From: Aphelocoma coerulescens
Lineage: Eukaryota > Chordata > Aves > Passeriformes > Corvidae
Length of the DNA stretch: 64,000 nt
Direction: 5' to 3'
NCBI RefSeq assembly: GCF_041296385.1
Contig: NC_091015.1
Span: 51,464,345 to 51,528,344, forward strand
This document shows, piece by piece, positions 37,501-49,800 of this stretch (the first letter of the stretch is position 1; each line of letters begins with the position of its first letter). A model generated the notes under the pieces. The model made no database searches, was not told where the DNA came from, and saw only the letters and a program-made list of their open reading frames with translations. The position numbers and the translations under genes are program-made.

Positions 37501-38491
37501 TGAAATTATAATCAATACTCTGATATAAGCCAGTAGTGTTTCTGCATAGAAAGAAAGTGGCAGGCTCTAAAAGAAAAAGAATCATGGAGGCCTTGGAGCA
37601 GCACAGAAAAGGTTCTCAGACTGGGATGGGAAAATGCCAACAGTGAAACCCTTCATGCATTAGCTTATCATTTGTATAAGAGTTGGCTGTGCTGGTGCGA
37701 GCCAGACTCTCACTAAATGAAGGTTTGATTGCTTTAATGACACATCAGTTCCTCTCATAAAGAGCAGAGCTCTCCTCTCTCCCATGCCAATATTTCTTTT
37801 GGAAGGTGATGGCAGTTCCTAGATTGATCCTGGATTGCAGCCAAAGCAACACCCAGGTGACTCAGGATTCTCCCACAGGGCAGTCCATAGACCTGCAAGT
37901 CCTTCCCCCACCCCTGGATAAAATGAAATTGAGTGTGATGTTCACTAGTTCACATTCCATGTGGAGTGTAGCGAAATCTGTCCTGGAAATGCTCCTCGAG
38001 CTATCGCTACCTGCACAGTGAAGGTGAGAGGCACTGCTGAGTGCTCTCAGCCACACAGAGCAGAAGGAGGAGCTTGGTCTCCAAGTCCTCTGCAGGTGGC
38101 CCAGTGACTGCAGTGCTCTATTTCCTCTCACTGTGGGAGTGGTCTGCAAAGAGCAGAGTGATCCAGAATCCCAGAGAACATACTTTTCTTTCTAACAGAT
38201 CTTTGTAGAGCCCATCCTTAAGCTCTTTTACATTTTCTTTTTCAAAAGCATAGAAATGAAAATGAGAGAGGAGCCTTCCTGTAGAGCAGCTCCCAGTTCT
38301 GTTTGCTTCGTATTTTTTTACAGTTTTGGGGAGACCTTTGGCACTTCTTTCTTCTTTCCCCTCATTCCCTGGAAAGGGGAAAAATTACTGAAAGAAGCTT
38401 AAACTCTCTTGAATAGTCCATAAAATATGATTCATGGTGGAGCTGTAAACCTGATGTTTAAATGGTTCCTTTCTTGTTTTATTTTCCACAG
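34539..38491. other. Intronic DNA upstream of the POMGNT2 coding exon
   Basis: No further exon or mobile element was recognised. Sequence is mixed and has short open frames only. The acceptor that ends this stretch is TTTTATTTTCCACAG/G at 38491/38492. Confidence 0.6.
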
Positions 38492-38506
38492 GTCTTTGCC
38501 CTCACC

Positions 38507-38569
38507 ATGTCAAAGAGTGTTAATGATGTGTTCCCTCTCCATTGCATTCCCCACCTGTCATCCTGCTAG
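38507..38569 (+). CDS. Upstream ORF (20 codons) in the POMGNT2 leader
   Basis: An ATG at 38507 in the context CTCACCATGT has an A at -3, a good Kozak context. It opens 20 sense codons and stops at TAG 38567-38569, 15 bases before the POMGNT2 start codon. It lies wholly within the 3' exon, 15 bases after the splice acceptor, so every transcript using that acceptor would contain it. It is in a different frame from the main protein. Such uORFs commonly reduce translation of the downstream frame. The peptide itself has no recognisable feature, so a regulatory role is inferred from position only. Confidence 0.5.
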   Translation: MSKSVNDVFPLHCIPHLSSC

Positions 38570-38583
38570 GATCTAACTACAGA

Positions 38584-40320
38584 ATGAACATAGCAGCTGT
38601 GTTCAATGCCCTGCTCGTGTCTGTCCTTGCTGCCGTGCTCTGGAAATACATCAAACTGCACGAGCATGCCGCCATGGTGGAGGAGGAGCTGGTCCTCATG
38701 CGCCAGTCTCAGGAACTTTCTGAGGCTCAGATTGACTACCATGCAGCTCTGCAGGCCCTGGTGGAGAACGGTACCAGGATGGTGTGCACTGGCAGGATGC
38801 ACACTGACCGCATCTGCCGCTTTGAGTCCCTGTGCTACTCTACCGAGGCTGAGGAGTTTGTCTACTTCCACAGCAACTCCTCCGTCATGCTGCCCAACCT
38901 GGGCTCCCGGAGGTTCCAGCCGGCTCTGCTTGACCTCTCCTCTGTGGAAGATCACAACACCCAGTACTTCAACTTCGTGGAGCTGCCAGCTGCTGCGCTG
39001 AAATTTATGCCAAAGCCGGTCTTTGTGCCTGATGTGGCGCTGATCGCCAACAGGTTCAACCCAGACAACCTGATGCACGTCTTTCATGACGACCTCCTCC
39101 CCATCTATTACACCATGCAGCAGTTCTCCGACTTAGATCTGGAGGCGCGACTCTTCTTCATGGAAGGCTGGAGTGAAGGTGTTCACTTTGACCTGTACAA
39201 GTTACTGAGTAACAAGCAGCCGCTCCTCAGGGAGGAGCTTAAAACCCTGGGCAGGCTCCTCTGCTTTACCAAATCCTATGTGGGACTATCCAAAATCACC
39301 ACCTGGTACCAGTATGGATTTGTCCAGCCACAAGGGCCAAAGGCTAACATCTTGGTTTCTGGTAATGAGATCAGGCAGTTCACCAAATTCATGATGCAGA
39401 AACTGAACATCAGCTTGGAGGAAAGCTCCAGTGAGGAGTACATCGTAGTGTTCAGTCGGACAATCAACAGACTTATCCTAAATGAGGCAGAACTAATCCT
39501 GGCTCTCGCTCAGGAGTTTCAGATGAAAACCATTTCCGTCTCTCTGGAGGAGCATTCATTTTCTGACATCGCCCGGTTGATCAGCAATGCGTCCATGCTG
39601 GTCAGCATGCACGGGGCCCAATTAGTCATGGCGCTCTTCCTGCCAAGAGGGGCCACGGTGGTGGAGCTCTTCCCATATGCTATCAACCCTGAACACTACA
39701 CCCCTTACAAAACCCTGGCAACCCTTCCTGGCATGGACCTGCAGTACATTGCCTGGCAGAACACCGACAGGGAAGACACCGTAACCTACCCGGACAGACC
39801 TTGGGATCAGGGTGGGATTGCTCACCTGGACAAAGCTGAGCAGGAGCGCATCATTAAGAGCACGGAGGTGCCACGGCACCTCTGCTGCCGCAACCCCGAG
39901 TGGCTGTTCCGTGCCTACCAGGACACAAAGGTGAACATCCCGTCTCTCATACACGTGATTAGGCAGACTGTGAAGACTAAGCCCGGACCCAAGAAGCAGA
40001 AGTGGTCTGGTAGCCTCTACCCTGGCAAAGTGAGGGATGCCAAGTGTCAGGCCTCCGTCCAGGGCACGAGTGAAGCTAAGCTTGCTGTGTCCTGGCAGAT
40101 CCCCTGGAATCTGAGGTATCTCAAGGTCAGAGAAGTAAAATATGAAGTGTGGATACAAGAGCAAGGGGAAAACACTTACATGCCTTATATATTGTCCCAT
40201 CAGAATCACACCTTCTCAGAAAACATTAAGCCCTTCACGATATACCTGGTGTGGATACGCTGCATCTTCAACAAAAATCTCCTGGGACCTTTTGCAGATG
40301 TGCTCTTGTGTAGTACATAA
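38584..40320 (+). CDS. POMGNT2: POMGNT2, protein O-mannose beta-1,4-N-acetylglucosaminyltransferase 2 (complete)
   Basis: This ER membrane enzyme of the GT61 family adds GlcNAc in beta-1,4 linkage to O-mannose on alpha-dystroglycan, the first extension step of the core M3 laminin-binding glycan. The 578-aa product, against 580 in human, is encoded without interruption in one exon, as in other vertebrates. It has a short cytosolic start, a signal-anchor helix at residues about 5-20, a catalytic region about 65-460 and a C-terminal fibronectin type III domain about 480-578. Highly conserved stretches include [20 protein letters not shown] (153-172) and SMHGAQLV (341-348). Potential N-glycosylation sites are Asn62, Asn98, Asn275, Asn335 and Asn541. 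The arginine in NRFNP (157) appears to match human Arg158, which is mutated in dystroglycanopathy. The frame is open upstream to a TTG at 38542 but the first in-frame ATG is 38584, and the family N-terminus starts there. No frameshift or stop is seen, so the gene looks functional. Confidence 0.98.
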   Translation: MNIAAVFNALLVSVLAAVLWKYIKLHEHAAMVEEELVLMRQSQELSEAQIDYHAALQALVENGTRMVCTGRMHTDRICRFESLCYSTEAEEFVYFHSNSSVMLPNLGSRRFQPALLDLSSVEDHNTQYFNFVELPAAALKFMPKPVFVPDVALIANRFNPDNLMHVFHDDLLPIYYTMQQFSDLDLEARLFFMEGWSEGVHFDLYKLLSNKQPLLREELKTLGRLLCFTKSYVGLSKITTWYQYGFVQPQGPKANILVSGNEIRQFTKFMMQKLNISLEESSSEEYIVVFSRTINRLILNEAELILALAQEFQMKTISVSLEEHSFSDIARLISNASMLVSMHGAQLVMALFLPRGATVVELFPYAINPEHYTPYKTLATLPGMDLQYIAWQNTDREDTVTYPDRPWDQGGIAHLDKAEQERIIKSTEVPRHLCCRNPEWLFRAYQDTKVNIPSLIHVIRQTVKTKPGPKKQKWSGSLYPGKVRDAKCQASVQGTSEAKLAVSWQIPWNLRYLKVREVKYEVWIQEQGENTYMPYILSHQNHTFSENIKPFTIYLVWIRCIFNKNLLGPFADVLLCST

Positions 40321-40820
40321 CCTGCTGCACTACCTGTACAGCTCTAACCTGCTCTCCATTCCATCTGTGGTTTAAAACTTCTCGTCTTGTAGTTTGTAGA
40401 GGGCTGAAGAGGACTAGACTGTACCAGTGCCTAAGTGTCCATTCTATTGCACTCCACATGTATTCTTTCAATGGTATTTATTTCCAGTGAGTGTTTGGAG
40501 AAAAAAAAAAAAAAAAAGAGAAACCTCTATGTTCTTCAGAGTAACTTCCAGAGGTTAAATTACATGCTGAATACGTGTAATTGAAAACAGAATGGAAGTG
40601 AATTGTGTGTACCTTGGTCGTGATTTAAATTTGTTCCTATTGTGTGGTGACTATTTAAGCACAGCGTTAAAGCGCAGTTAATTCCATGGCTAAGTGGGCA
40701 ATTCTCATCTGCTTTTTCACTGTAAGTTATTTTTTTCAGTAACTCTTGACTGTAACTTTGAGTTCAAGATTTTGTATGAGAGCCTTCATTAAACTGCTGT
40801 GAACCTCCTCAATACCTTTT
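40321..40820 (+). other. POMGNT2: POMGNT2 3' untranslated region
   Basis: About 0.5 kb follows the TAA stop and ends near an ATTAAA signal with a T/G-rich downstream segment. It includes an A17 run at 40501-40517, which could cause internal oligo-dT priming. The end is estimated, and longer isoforms may exist. Confidence 0.6.
40788..40793 (+). terminator. POMGNT2: Poly(A) signal ATTAAA for POMGNT2
   Basis: ATTAAA occurs 468 bases after the stop codon and is followed within about 30 bases by a TTTTTGCATTTTATTATTTG-type U-rich element. No AATAAA was seen earlier in the 3'UTR. This is the second most common vertebrate poly(A) hexamer. Confidence 0.65.
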
Positions 40821-43800
40821 TGCATTTTATTATTTGTCAAAAGTATTTCTGTGATAGATTTGTCCATTGCTGTGATAAAATGTGTATGTGTAGCTTTTTA
40901 TTTTTTGTATTTTGACTGAAGAGAATGAGACTACAGTGTCAACTTCACGTTTAAAATCAGATTTAACAGCACCCCTATTGCAAAAGGTTGTAGTAACAGG
41001 AGGTAGAAGGGATGGAGTAGATAAAATAATTTACTGTGTTTGAGGAGTTTTCATTTTGTGAGTTTTGTTTAGGTGTGTGAGAAAGAAGTGGGGTGATTTG
41101 GGAGAGGTGATGGGGAAGAGATTGCACTTAGAACAATCTGCTTAAGAAAATCCATTTTTTTGGTGTTTGATCAGAATAATCTGTTGATAATAGCTACTAA
41201 TAGGTACGTGTTTTGCTAGGGAATAGGCAGGTGGTGGCAAAGGGAAGCTTTCTGTGCACAGGTGTTCCTGGATGTTGGTGGAAGGAAGGGGAGTCAGGCA
41301 GGAAACAGGTAGGTGGTGCCAGGGCATTGGGCTGGCCAGAGCACATGGCAAGGATCAGGCTGATGACACTCATACCTCTGTTATTCCAGTGAGGGGAGTA
41401 GTTTATTCTAGACTTAAATTCATTTTCCCTGAGATCAGAATCTGGCTTCAGTGCCAGGGTAAAATACTGAGTACTTTGGACCTGATCCTGCTCAGATCTG
41501 CTTTAGCTGCATACCCTAAATGGCACTGTCTTTGAAAAATGGCTCTGAATCACAAGTGCAGCTCTTGAGGAGGGGAGAAAGAAAGGGGCAGGACTGTGAG
41601 ATGTTTCCCTGATAGATGTGAGCATCGTCCATAGTTTATCACCAGTGTTAAAGCAACAGGAAAAGTGCCTTCTTCTCCTCTCCTTCCCCAGTCCAATGGA
41701 TGTTTGAAGAGTAGGATAAGTCTTGCTTTCTGGGCTGATAGATGAGCATCTCAGTGCAGGATTATAATTAGGAGTTCTAGGGAGAGGGGGAGTAAAACAT
41801 GGTTGCACATATTCAGACAAGAAACAGAAGGAATGAAAAATGAGCAAAACACCACAGCGCAACATTGGACCTTCGGGCAAGTGCTACTTCTGTATATCCA
41901 TTTTCATTATGTCTCGCTTTGTTTTCAAACATGTTTATGATTTAAAGGAGGGGAAGAAACAGAACATGAGTCCCAAAGTTTGCATTTCCTTTGAAATTGT
42001 AACCTTGCAAACTAATAGTTTTTGCCTTGATATTTTAAAGGGGCACAGGAATATTCATTCCTATTGTTGTTTTCTTAGGACAAAATAGGCTTCTTGCTGA
42101 AGTGAGTATTTGAGCTGTGCCCCAAAGTCTCCATGTGGCTGCATATTCCGTGCCATATATGTCAGAGCTGAGGTGAGAAAAACTTCCTAAAAGATGACAG
42201 TGAAAGAAGCTGTTCAGGGAAACCTCCAGGACCTGTGGCTCCCCAGGAACTCACTGGCTGATGAGCTCCCGCTCACAGAAGGGTTTCGCAGCAGTCCTGC
42301 GTCCCTACATCCCAGTGGCCATGCTGCTGGCTGTTGCAAAGGTGGTATTGTTGGTATCCTATTTGGTAGCGAATGAGTCTTCAGACATCAGAAATTTAGT
42401 CAGCATTCATTTTGTATCAGTTCTCAAAAGTAATTTTCTTTGGGTGTGTGAGCTGCCTGTGTTCTCCAAACCATTGTTCATCCTCAGCAGGATATTGATC
42501 TGCTTGTTGCCTTCCTGCCTGCTTTTCTCCATGCCTTTTGTAGTAATCCTGCCTGTAATTTTTAGATCATCCCATTTCACTTAAAATTAGTTCCATATGA
42601 TTGCAGATTTTATAACATTTGCAGATTGGTTACAGCACATTAACTATTTTCTTCTCATATCCTAATGACTAATCAACAAAATTTGCTACAGAGCAATGAA
42701 GTATCATATACGTAGGTTTCTGTGCTCTTAACTCTGGCATGAAACATTCTCTCGTGTTCAGAGAGAGACTCATTTTTTCCAGAAGATAATCAAATGTGCT
42801 TTCCAAAAATGTGCATTCAGGTTCTGTCTTCCTCATCAGTGCTATGAGTACTTTATGAGGCAGAAAGAAAATGAAGGGAATTTTCCTTTTCAAATTCTGA
42901 TAGCTGAGCACTGAAATTGAGCTGGTGATGTCATTTGCCTCCAACACCTGCCCAGTGTAAGTGTGTCTGTGCTGGCACCTCACTTGCTATACCTGAATTC
43001 CTCTTCTGCCAGAGCACACAGCACTGAGAGCCCCTGGTCCAGCCTGTAGCTGTCATAAATTGGGCACGGTAATGTTATGCTGATTTATACTACCTCAAGA
43101 ACTGCTCTGGAGTGCTGGCATCTTTCCATAGTAAATTTTCCTTTTAATAACTTTGCCATCAGTGCTTTGCAGGCCCATTCCATTTCTCACCTCCAGTCCT
43201 CCCATTTCCCACGGGCTCTTTGTTTCCCTTTGTTTTCTCTGTCAATGCCACTTCTTGATGGATCAGAAGGAATGTTTGCCTGGCGTTATTTAAAGTTCTG
43301 TCCTATAGTGAATGCAGACTCTCTGTGTACAGGGGCTGAGGCTGCATCTCTCACGTGGGCAGGAAGGCAGGGCTGGAGTTGGATTAGTCTATTTCCAGGA
43401 GAGCGTCTTCCTTGGGTGAGCTTGTGGGGCTCCTTTTGACAAGCTGCTTTGTGCAAGAGACTTGGAACTTCTACCGCTGCATCTTTTGTTTCTGCTGCCA
43501 AAGCAAATACATTATGCTCTCTGGTGCTCTCTGGCCACGCTGTCCTGGAAGAAGAGAAATAGCTGGGATTAAATCCAGAGCCCTTTGGGGACAGTGCAGG
43601 ATGCTGGTCTTGAACTCGCTGCTGCTGCTGGGCTTGTCTGTGCTTGCAGAGATGGATCATCCAGGAGGATTTCCTCTGGCTGCAGTTTCGTTTCTCCTAA
43701 TTAACCCAAGGGCGAGGACCAGCCAGTGGCTGCGGTGCTGGGAGGGCTCTTACTGACATGTATGAGGATGAAGAGGGACTGAATGGAGCACTTGGACCCG

Positions 43801-46796
43801 TGAGGTGTTGGAGCAGGAACTGCAGGTTGATGGTAGTACCACCATGGGTGGTAGGGGCAGGCAGTGATGGGCTAGTTGCAGCCCTGAGTGGTCATGCAGG
43901 GTGGGTTTTGCACCTCCAGAAGGTGACTAGAGGTAGTTAATCAAAATTCTTGGGTCCACAGAGTTCAATTTGAGATTTTTCTGCCTCCTTCCTCTCCCCT
44001 CTCCTGATTCTTTTTTGACAGATCCTTTTCTTAAGCAAATTTTAATTCTTGAGAGCAGTAACTTGTGACTTTAAAGAACTACTGTGGAGGCAAGGAAAAT
44101 TAAAACCAAAAAACCCAAGATCTTTGAAAGACAGTTTATAAAATGTCTGCAGAAGAAACCAGATCATTTTTAGAAGATGCTGGTAAGAAATAATGCAAAG
44201 TGCCTTTTTTGGCTTTATCCCCTCAATCCCTAACAGCTAAATACATTACTCAAGGTAAATGTATGACAGGAATATTTGTTAAAGCTGTCTATTGATTTTT
44301 AAAATTTTTATTCTTTCTTCCATTTCAGGCTGCTTTTCTGCCCCCATCTCTTAAGGCTTTGCATATCCACTGCTCTGGGATCTGTGGATGTCTCTTGTCC
44401 CAAGACACCAACGCCTCGCAGGACCCAAATTAAGTGAAGACACTTAGGATATTTTTAATTTCAACACCCTGTAGGCTGTTGGTGTAGATGGCTCCGAGGC
44501 AGAGGCACATTTACCCAGGTGGACTGGCAAGGGCCCTGACACAAGTCTTTAGCCTCCTCAGCGCAGGAGTTGGTCCAAGTGCACAGCAAGGTGATTGTTG
44601 CTCTCCGACATCCCTGGGTGAAAGGAACTCTGTAAGCACACCATCATTTAACTTGCATTGAACAAAAGGGTGACTTCAGCATCTTTATTGCTGTATCTCT
44701 TCTGCTGAGCTGTATAAATAGCAGACCTATTTCTATAATATTTTTACTTCTGGTGTCTATGCTGGTGTAAGGCATGGTAGGTTTAGTGGATAAAAGAGGA
44801 CTTAATTTTTCCCTGCTGGACTTGGGGTAGGCACACTCTTGGAAGGGCTTTCAATGTGATGACTGACAGTCCATCTGTGCTGTGGGTGGTATGAGAAGCA
44901 TCACCATCTGCACGTGTGTGAGGCACATCACCGTCCTTATGTAAGAGAAGTCACCTCCCCCAGCATGTCCCTGCTGAGGGGCTTTCAGCCAAACCCTCTG
45001 CTAGCATGGGGCCGGCTGCAACGTAGAAAGCCATGGTGAAATTACACTGATCGAGGGCCTAGCCCTCCTTGTCACCTTCTCAAGTCGTCCCTTCAAAGCA
45101 TGCTGATTACTAAATTAATTGTTGGCACTTCAAACAGATGCATGGAATAGCCTCCTGTTTGCTCGAAATAACTTGGCAATGATCACCACCTTTAAATGCT
45201 GCTTAGTCCTGCCATTTTCAAATGTGTTGCCTTTAAAATTTAATTGAGTTTCCCTTTGTTGGGTGTGTATTCAAACAGCTCGCTCCAATTGCCTGATTTA
45301 CCTTCTGGGTTAGCCATGTCCCTGTATGCATAATGTAGCATCCACCGACAGATCCGCTCAGGGTAACATCTCTCTTCTCTGCCCTAGAGACTCCCTGCTC
45401 CTTTGTCTGTCCTTGCTTTAGTATTATCCCAGCCTCTGGCAAGTGCCAGCCAGCATGTGGGTAAGGTGGATGGAGGTGGGACAGTCTGCAAGGCATTCCA
45501 TCCCCAGCAGCAATGTTGTTTTCCCTCTGTGGATTTCCAACAGTGCTATCCTGTGGACGTTCCTAGCGGTGTGATGTTTCTGTGATGAGTCAATTCCTCC
45601 TGTTTCTTCAGTCTGCCTGGCAAAAACCTGCCAGGTCCCTGTTGCTATCCACAAATAGTGCTGGGGCAGCAGCTGCTGTGTGGACTCTGATGGATCTCCT
45701 GCTTTGGGGTGATCTCACCTGTGCTAAAAAACCAGAGCTGGATACTGGCCTTTCCCTACCCACCACCTCCAGGGGCTTGTGTGGATGGCAAGGTGTGACA
45801 GACCTGGCTTAGGAGACACAGGCTCAGGCTGCTGCTCAAGCTGCCTAGCACGGTAGGGCACTGGTGGCCATCTGGCTAAGGTTTTCATGAAATATGTCTG
45901 GGTTTTTTGTGGGATTCTCACTCCAAGAGACATGGAGGAGAGGGAGGTGGCATGTGGGGAGCTGTAATCTGGAGTGAATTACTGGAAGATCTCTATTTTT
46001 TAGGTGAGACACCAGCGGAGGATGGTAGGTCCAATCCTTTTGTTTTAGCTAGGGACTCCAAGATTTGCTGTTCGTGCAAGCCTTCTTCCCAATCCTGCTC
46101 CTCTGTTTCAAGGATTTATATCACTCTCCATTACTTTGCCCTTTTTATTTGCTCTTCTCTGGATTCCATCTTCTGTTCTGCCATTAGCAGATGAAAAATT
46201 TGAGCTGGACTTCAGGCAGAGGGGAGCAGGGGGAGAGCTCAATGAGAAAACACCTGCATGTGTCCAGCTGTGGCCACGAAGTCCCTGACAGCATCACTTG
46301 TGCAGGACAATGGAAGATGAGTGCTGCCCTCCATATTTCATAATATTTTTTTTCATCTATTTCCTTCTGACAGAGAAAGCTGCTTTCCTCCACACTTGAA
46401 TACTTTTCAGTTTCAGAGCCAGACAGCTGTGAAAAATCTCTTCCTTTCTTCTTCCTCCAAATTCCTTCCTCAGGATGGTGATGATGCTTCAGAGGAGCAA
46501 TTTGAAATGCCTTTTGCTTAGGGGGAAGAATGGGATTCAGTTGTCTGGAAGTGGGAGCTTCAGATGCTTTGGGTTCTTGTTCTTTTCCCACCTCTCACTT
46601 CCTAAATTTTGGGCAGGAGGTGACTCTGTAGGACATCCTTTGGTTAATGCTGATGCCTGGAAGATGCTGTGTCCTTGAAGAAAGGGGACAAAGGGATTCG
46701 TGCTGCAGCTCCAAAGGGCCAAACACCACTGTCACATGTCCCAGCTGCTTCTGTGAGTAGCATTTTGTTTCTCTGACAACTTTTCCTTCCTCCACA

Positions 46797-46842
46797 AAAA
46801 AACCCCAAACAAACAAAACCAAACCAAACCAAAGAACCAAAC
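46797..46842. repeat. A/C-rich simple repeat, ACCAA-type units
   Basis: The tract is AAAAAACCCCAAACAAACAA followed by several ACCAA units. It is low-complexity sequence without coding potential. Confidence 0.8.
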
Positions 46843-49800
46843 TATTATGGAGACTTTTTGATGAAATATCTAAATCCCAGAGCTATCTTTCCATTCAAAG
46901 CTGGTTTTGAAACAATTTTCAGTAATTGATTAGGGTCTCGAGGGGGTGTTTCTGATTAAATAGTGATTTATTTAGACCATTTTCCTTTTCCCAGGCTTGA
47001 GGAAGGGCTGGGAAATTGGTGGGGCTGACCTGATAGTGCCTGTCTGCAGTGAAGAGTTTTTGGTGGAAATCTCAGGGCCACCTTTGCCTCCCAAAACTGC
47101 ACTGCAAAGCTTGTAGGCAGGAAGAAAACTACCAAAGAGAAATTAGCTTCATTCTCTACATCGCATGTTCCCCTTCTAGGTGTCATCATCTTTTTGAGCA
47201 AGGACCTAATTTAAGAGTGTTCTCCTCAGAAAAAAACCAAGCTATTTCTTACAGCCCAGGTTTAGGAAATCTCTGACCAGCAGAGTACACTTACTGTAGC
47301 AGTGGTTTAGGGAAGGGTGGCAGGTATGTAACATCAGGCTCTGATGGACACAGCTGCCTGTGTGGTTTATCCCAGGGTGAGCAGCACTGCTCTTTCCCTG
47401 CTCCTGCTGAGTTAATCCTTATCCCATAAAAAGCAAGAGCGTATTGGTGGCCAGTTTGATGCATCCTCACCAGTAGCTCAGGTGAGGGCCACCTAGGTGA
47501 GCACCACACACAAATAAGCTGCACAGTTCTAGGCAAGGATTTTGGCTCTGCTTTCTCAGTGCTCTTTCAAAGCAGTAACATTTCAGGGGGGGGAAAGACC
47601 CACAAAATTACCCACGTGGAGCAGTAGTGCCCCTCAGTTTGTGCTGCTCCAGGCCAGACAAGCCATTTACCTGGAAACCCTCTCTTCTTGGTGGAATTAA
47701 AGAGTACCTTACAGCCAGTCCCATATAATCTGTAGGAAAATCAGATCACCATTAGGTGATCAGCAGCTTCAGGAGCAAGCAAACATGCCTGAACACAGCC
47801 AGGTGCAGCTAGTGCATCCAGCTGTAGCTGCACGAAGCTTTTCCCTTTTTATGCCTGGTCTGATAGCTCTTTTCATACCCTTTGCCTTCATGTAAACAAC
47901 CACATGGGTTGCAGTGGAATAAACAAAATCAAGCCCTTGAATGTCATTGCTTACTGGGAAAGAGACCAACCCAGAGCTCCATGAAATACGTGTGCAGCGC
48001 TGCAGGCACAGCCACCTTTGCTGGGGCTCTGCCATAGTGGGGGGCTCCATTCACCTGGACTGCCTTGGGAGCCTCCTTACCTTTGCAGGGATATACAGCA
48101 GAAGGAGAAATCTGACAGTGACTGTAAAAGGGATCCGTTTATTGTTTAACTCTGAAGTTCCCTGACTCACAGGGGAACCTGTTCCTCGCCACAAAATCTA
48201 AACAGAGTGGAAATGCATGTTTTTAGGCTGAAGTGTTTTGAAACACTTTTCAAATCTAAACTATCCATAAATGCAAACTAATTGCAAATCTACAGCTTGA
48301 AGCAGGGGCAGCAAGAAGCATAACCCCAGTGCAGTTTATTTTAATAAGTTTTGTCAGTTTCCATTTAAAATGTTTAAATAACCACACTGGTACCTCTACA
48401 CCCACCTGATGTGCACCTGCTGCTACCCCAGCCCAGCTCTCCAGCTGCCAAGAGCTCCAGCTATTTCAGACATCGATGTACGGTGTTTCTTTTAACATCC
48501 TGCCTACTGGAAGGCATGGTCCTAGAGCACACCAAACAATGAGGTGCTGGACTGCTCTGCTGAGCTTGATTCAGTTGCTTGAGACCAGGCATCACCAAGA
48601 CTGAGCTGCCATTGTTCACTTGGAGGTGTGGCTTGGGGTAATTAATTTCCCAATTTAGCTAAGAAGGCAGCTCAAGCTCTGCCAGTCTGGGATCCTACAT
48701 GTGATGGCAGGGCTTCAAAAGAAAATGCTGCTGACAGTGGGCTCACTCTGTTTCCCATTATCCAGGCTGCATCTGTGGTGACACCAGAGTGATGTTCCAG
48801 GGCCGAGGCTGGGAAAGAGCAGGGGGTTGGCACATGGTGGTGGTTTTCATCTGGTGTCCCCTGCCAAGCCCCCCAGGTCGCCTTGTCCCTGAGCTGTGAG
48901 CCATTTTCCCCTCAGTTAACTCAGTTTGACAGTTCCAGCTGGTCCCAAGCCATCACAATTAATGCCACGTCTTTCCCGTTTCTCTCTGGCTTTCAAACAC
49001 GTGCCCAGGCTCCTGCCAGCTCTCATCAGCCACTCCCCTGGTGCCAGCAGAGTAGCAGCAAGCCAAGGAAAGGACCAAGTGTGCTTGCACCAACAGTGCA
49101 AGGCCAGGCTTTGCCAGGTCTGGATGGGACTGGTGCATCACCTCCCACCTCAAAAGTTTGCTCTTGGACTCCTTGCAAAAGTGGGATTAAAGCTTCTCTG
49201 CGTTTGGTGGCAGCTTCCCTGTCCTCTTCCACTGTTTCCTGGCCAGGTCAAAGGACTCTGGAGAACCTGTGGGTGTGCTGGCCTTACTCCCCATCATTTA
49301 TCAGAGTTGCTCCTGCTCGAAGTGTTTCAAGCTCTCCACCCAGAGAGAGGACCTCTGCCACACAAGAGGGTTATCTCAGCAGAGCCACTTATGTTCCCCT
49401 TTATTCTCTACATTTGGTTTCTTTCCTCCCATCTTCAGAGACAGTGCAATGAATTAAAAAAGACACTGATTAAGGGTTTCATTTGAGGGGACTGTAAAAA
49501 AAATTGTGGAGTAGAACATGTTTTGCTCAGTTTTGCTAAAATGGAGATAAAAGTTTGTCCAAACTCATTCCACACCTGGAGCTGAGAACTGCTTGAGGAG
49601 TTCTCTGCAGGCATTCAAGGACCTGATTTATAACTACCAGGTTTTAGGTGAAACATTTCATTCTACCTGATGGCAAAAGTGAAAGATTAAGCCCTCTAAG
49701 CTCTGGCTCTTCCCAGGCACATTGAGGAAATGGACGTATTCCTGTCACGTTTGGGGGCTGACATTTCAACATCGAGTTCGATGCTTGGGTTTAAGGATTT

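Larger units (their letters stand above)
7851..38491 (+). other. POMGNT2: Inferred long first intron of POMGNT2
   Basis: The interval runs from the consensus donor at 7851 to the acceptor TTTTATTTTCCACAG ending at 38491, which is preceded by a pyrimidine-rich run. No coding exon was recognised within it; open frames are short and overlap on both strands. It holds CR1 copies, three LTRs and small simple repeats, listed separately. Additional non-coding 5'UTR exons could exist and would not be visible from sequence alone. Confidence 0.5.

Noticed and set aside
38542..38583. Fourteen extra in-frame codons before the POMGNT2 ATG
   Set aside because: They begin at TTG with no upstream ATG, and the conserved N-terminus starts at 38584.
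38566..40209. Antisense frames of 173 and 195 codons inside POMGNT2
   Set aside because: They are shadows of the strongly biased sense coding sequence and have no recognisable domain.
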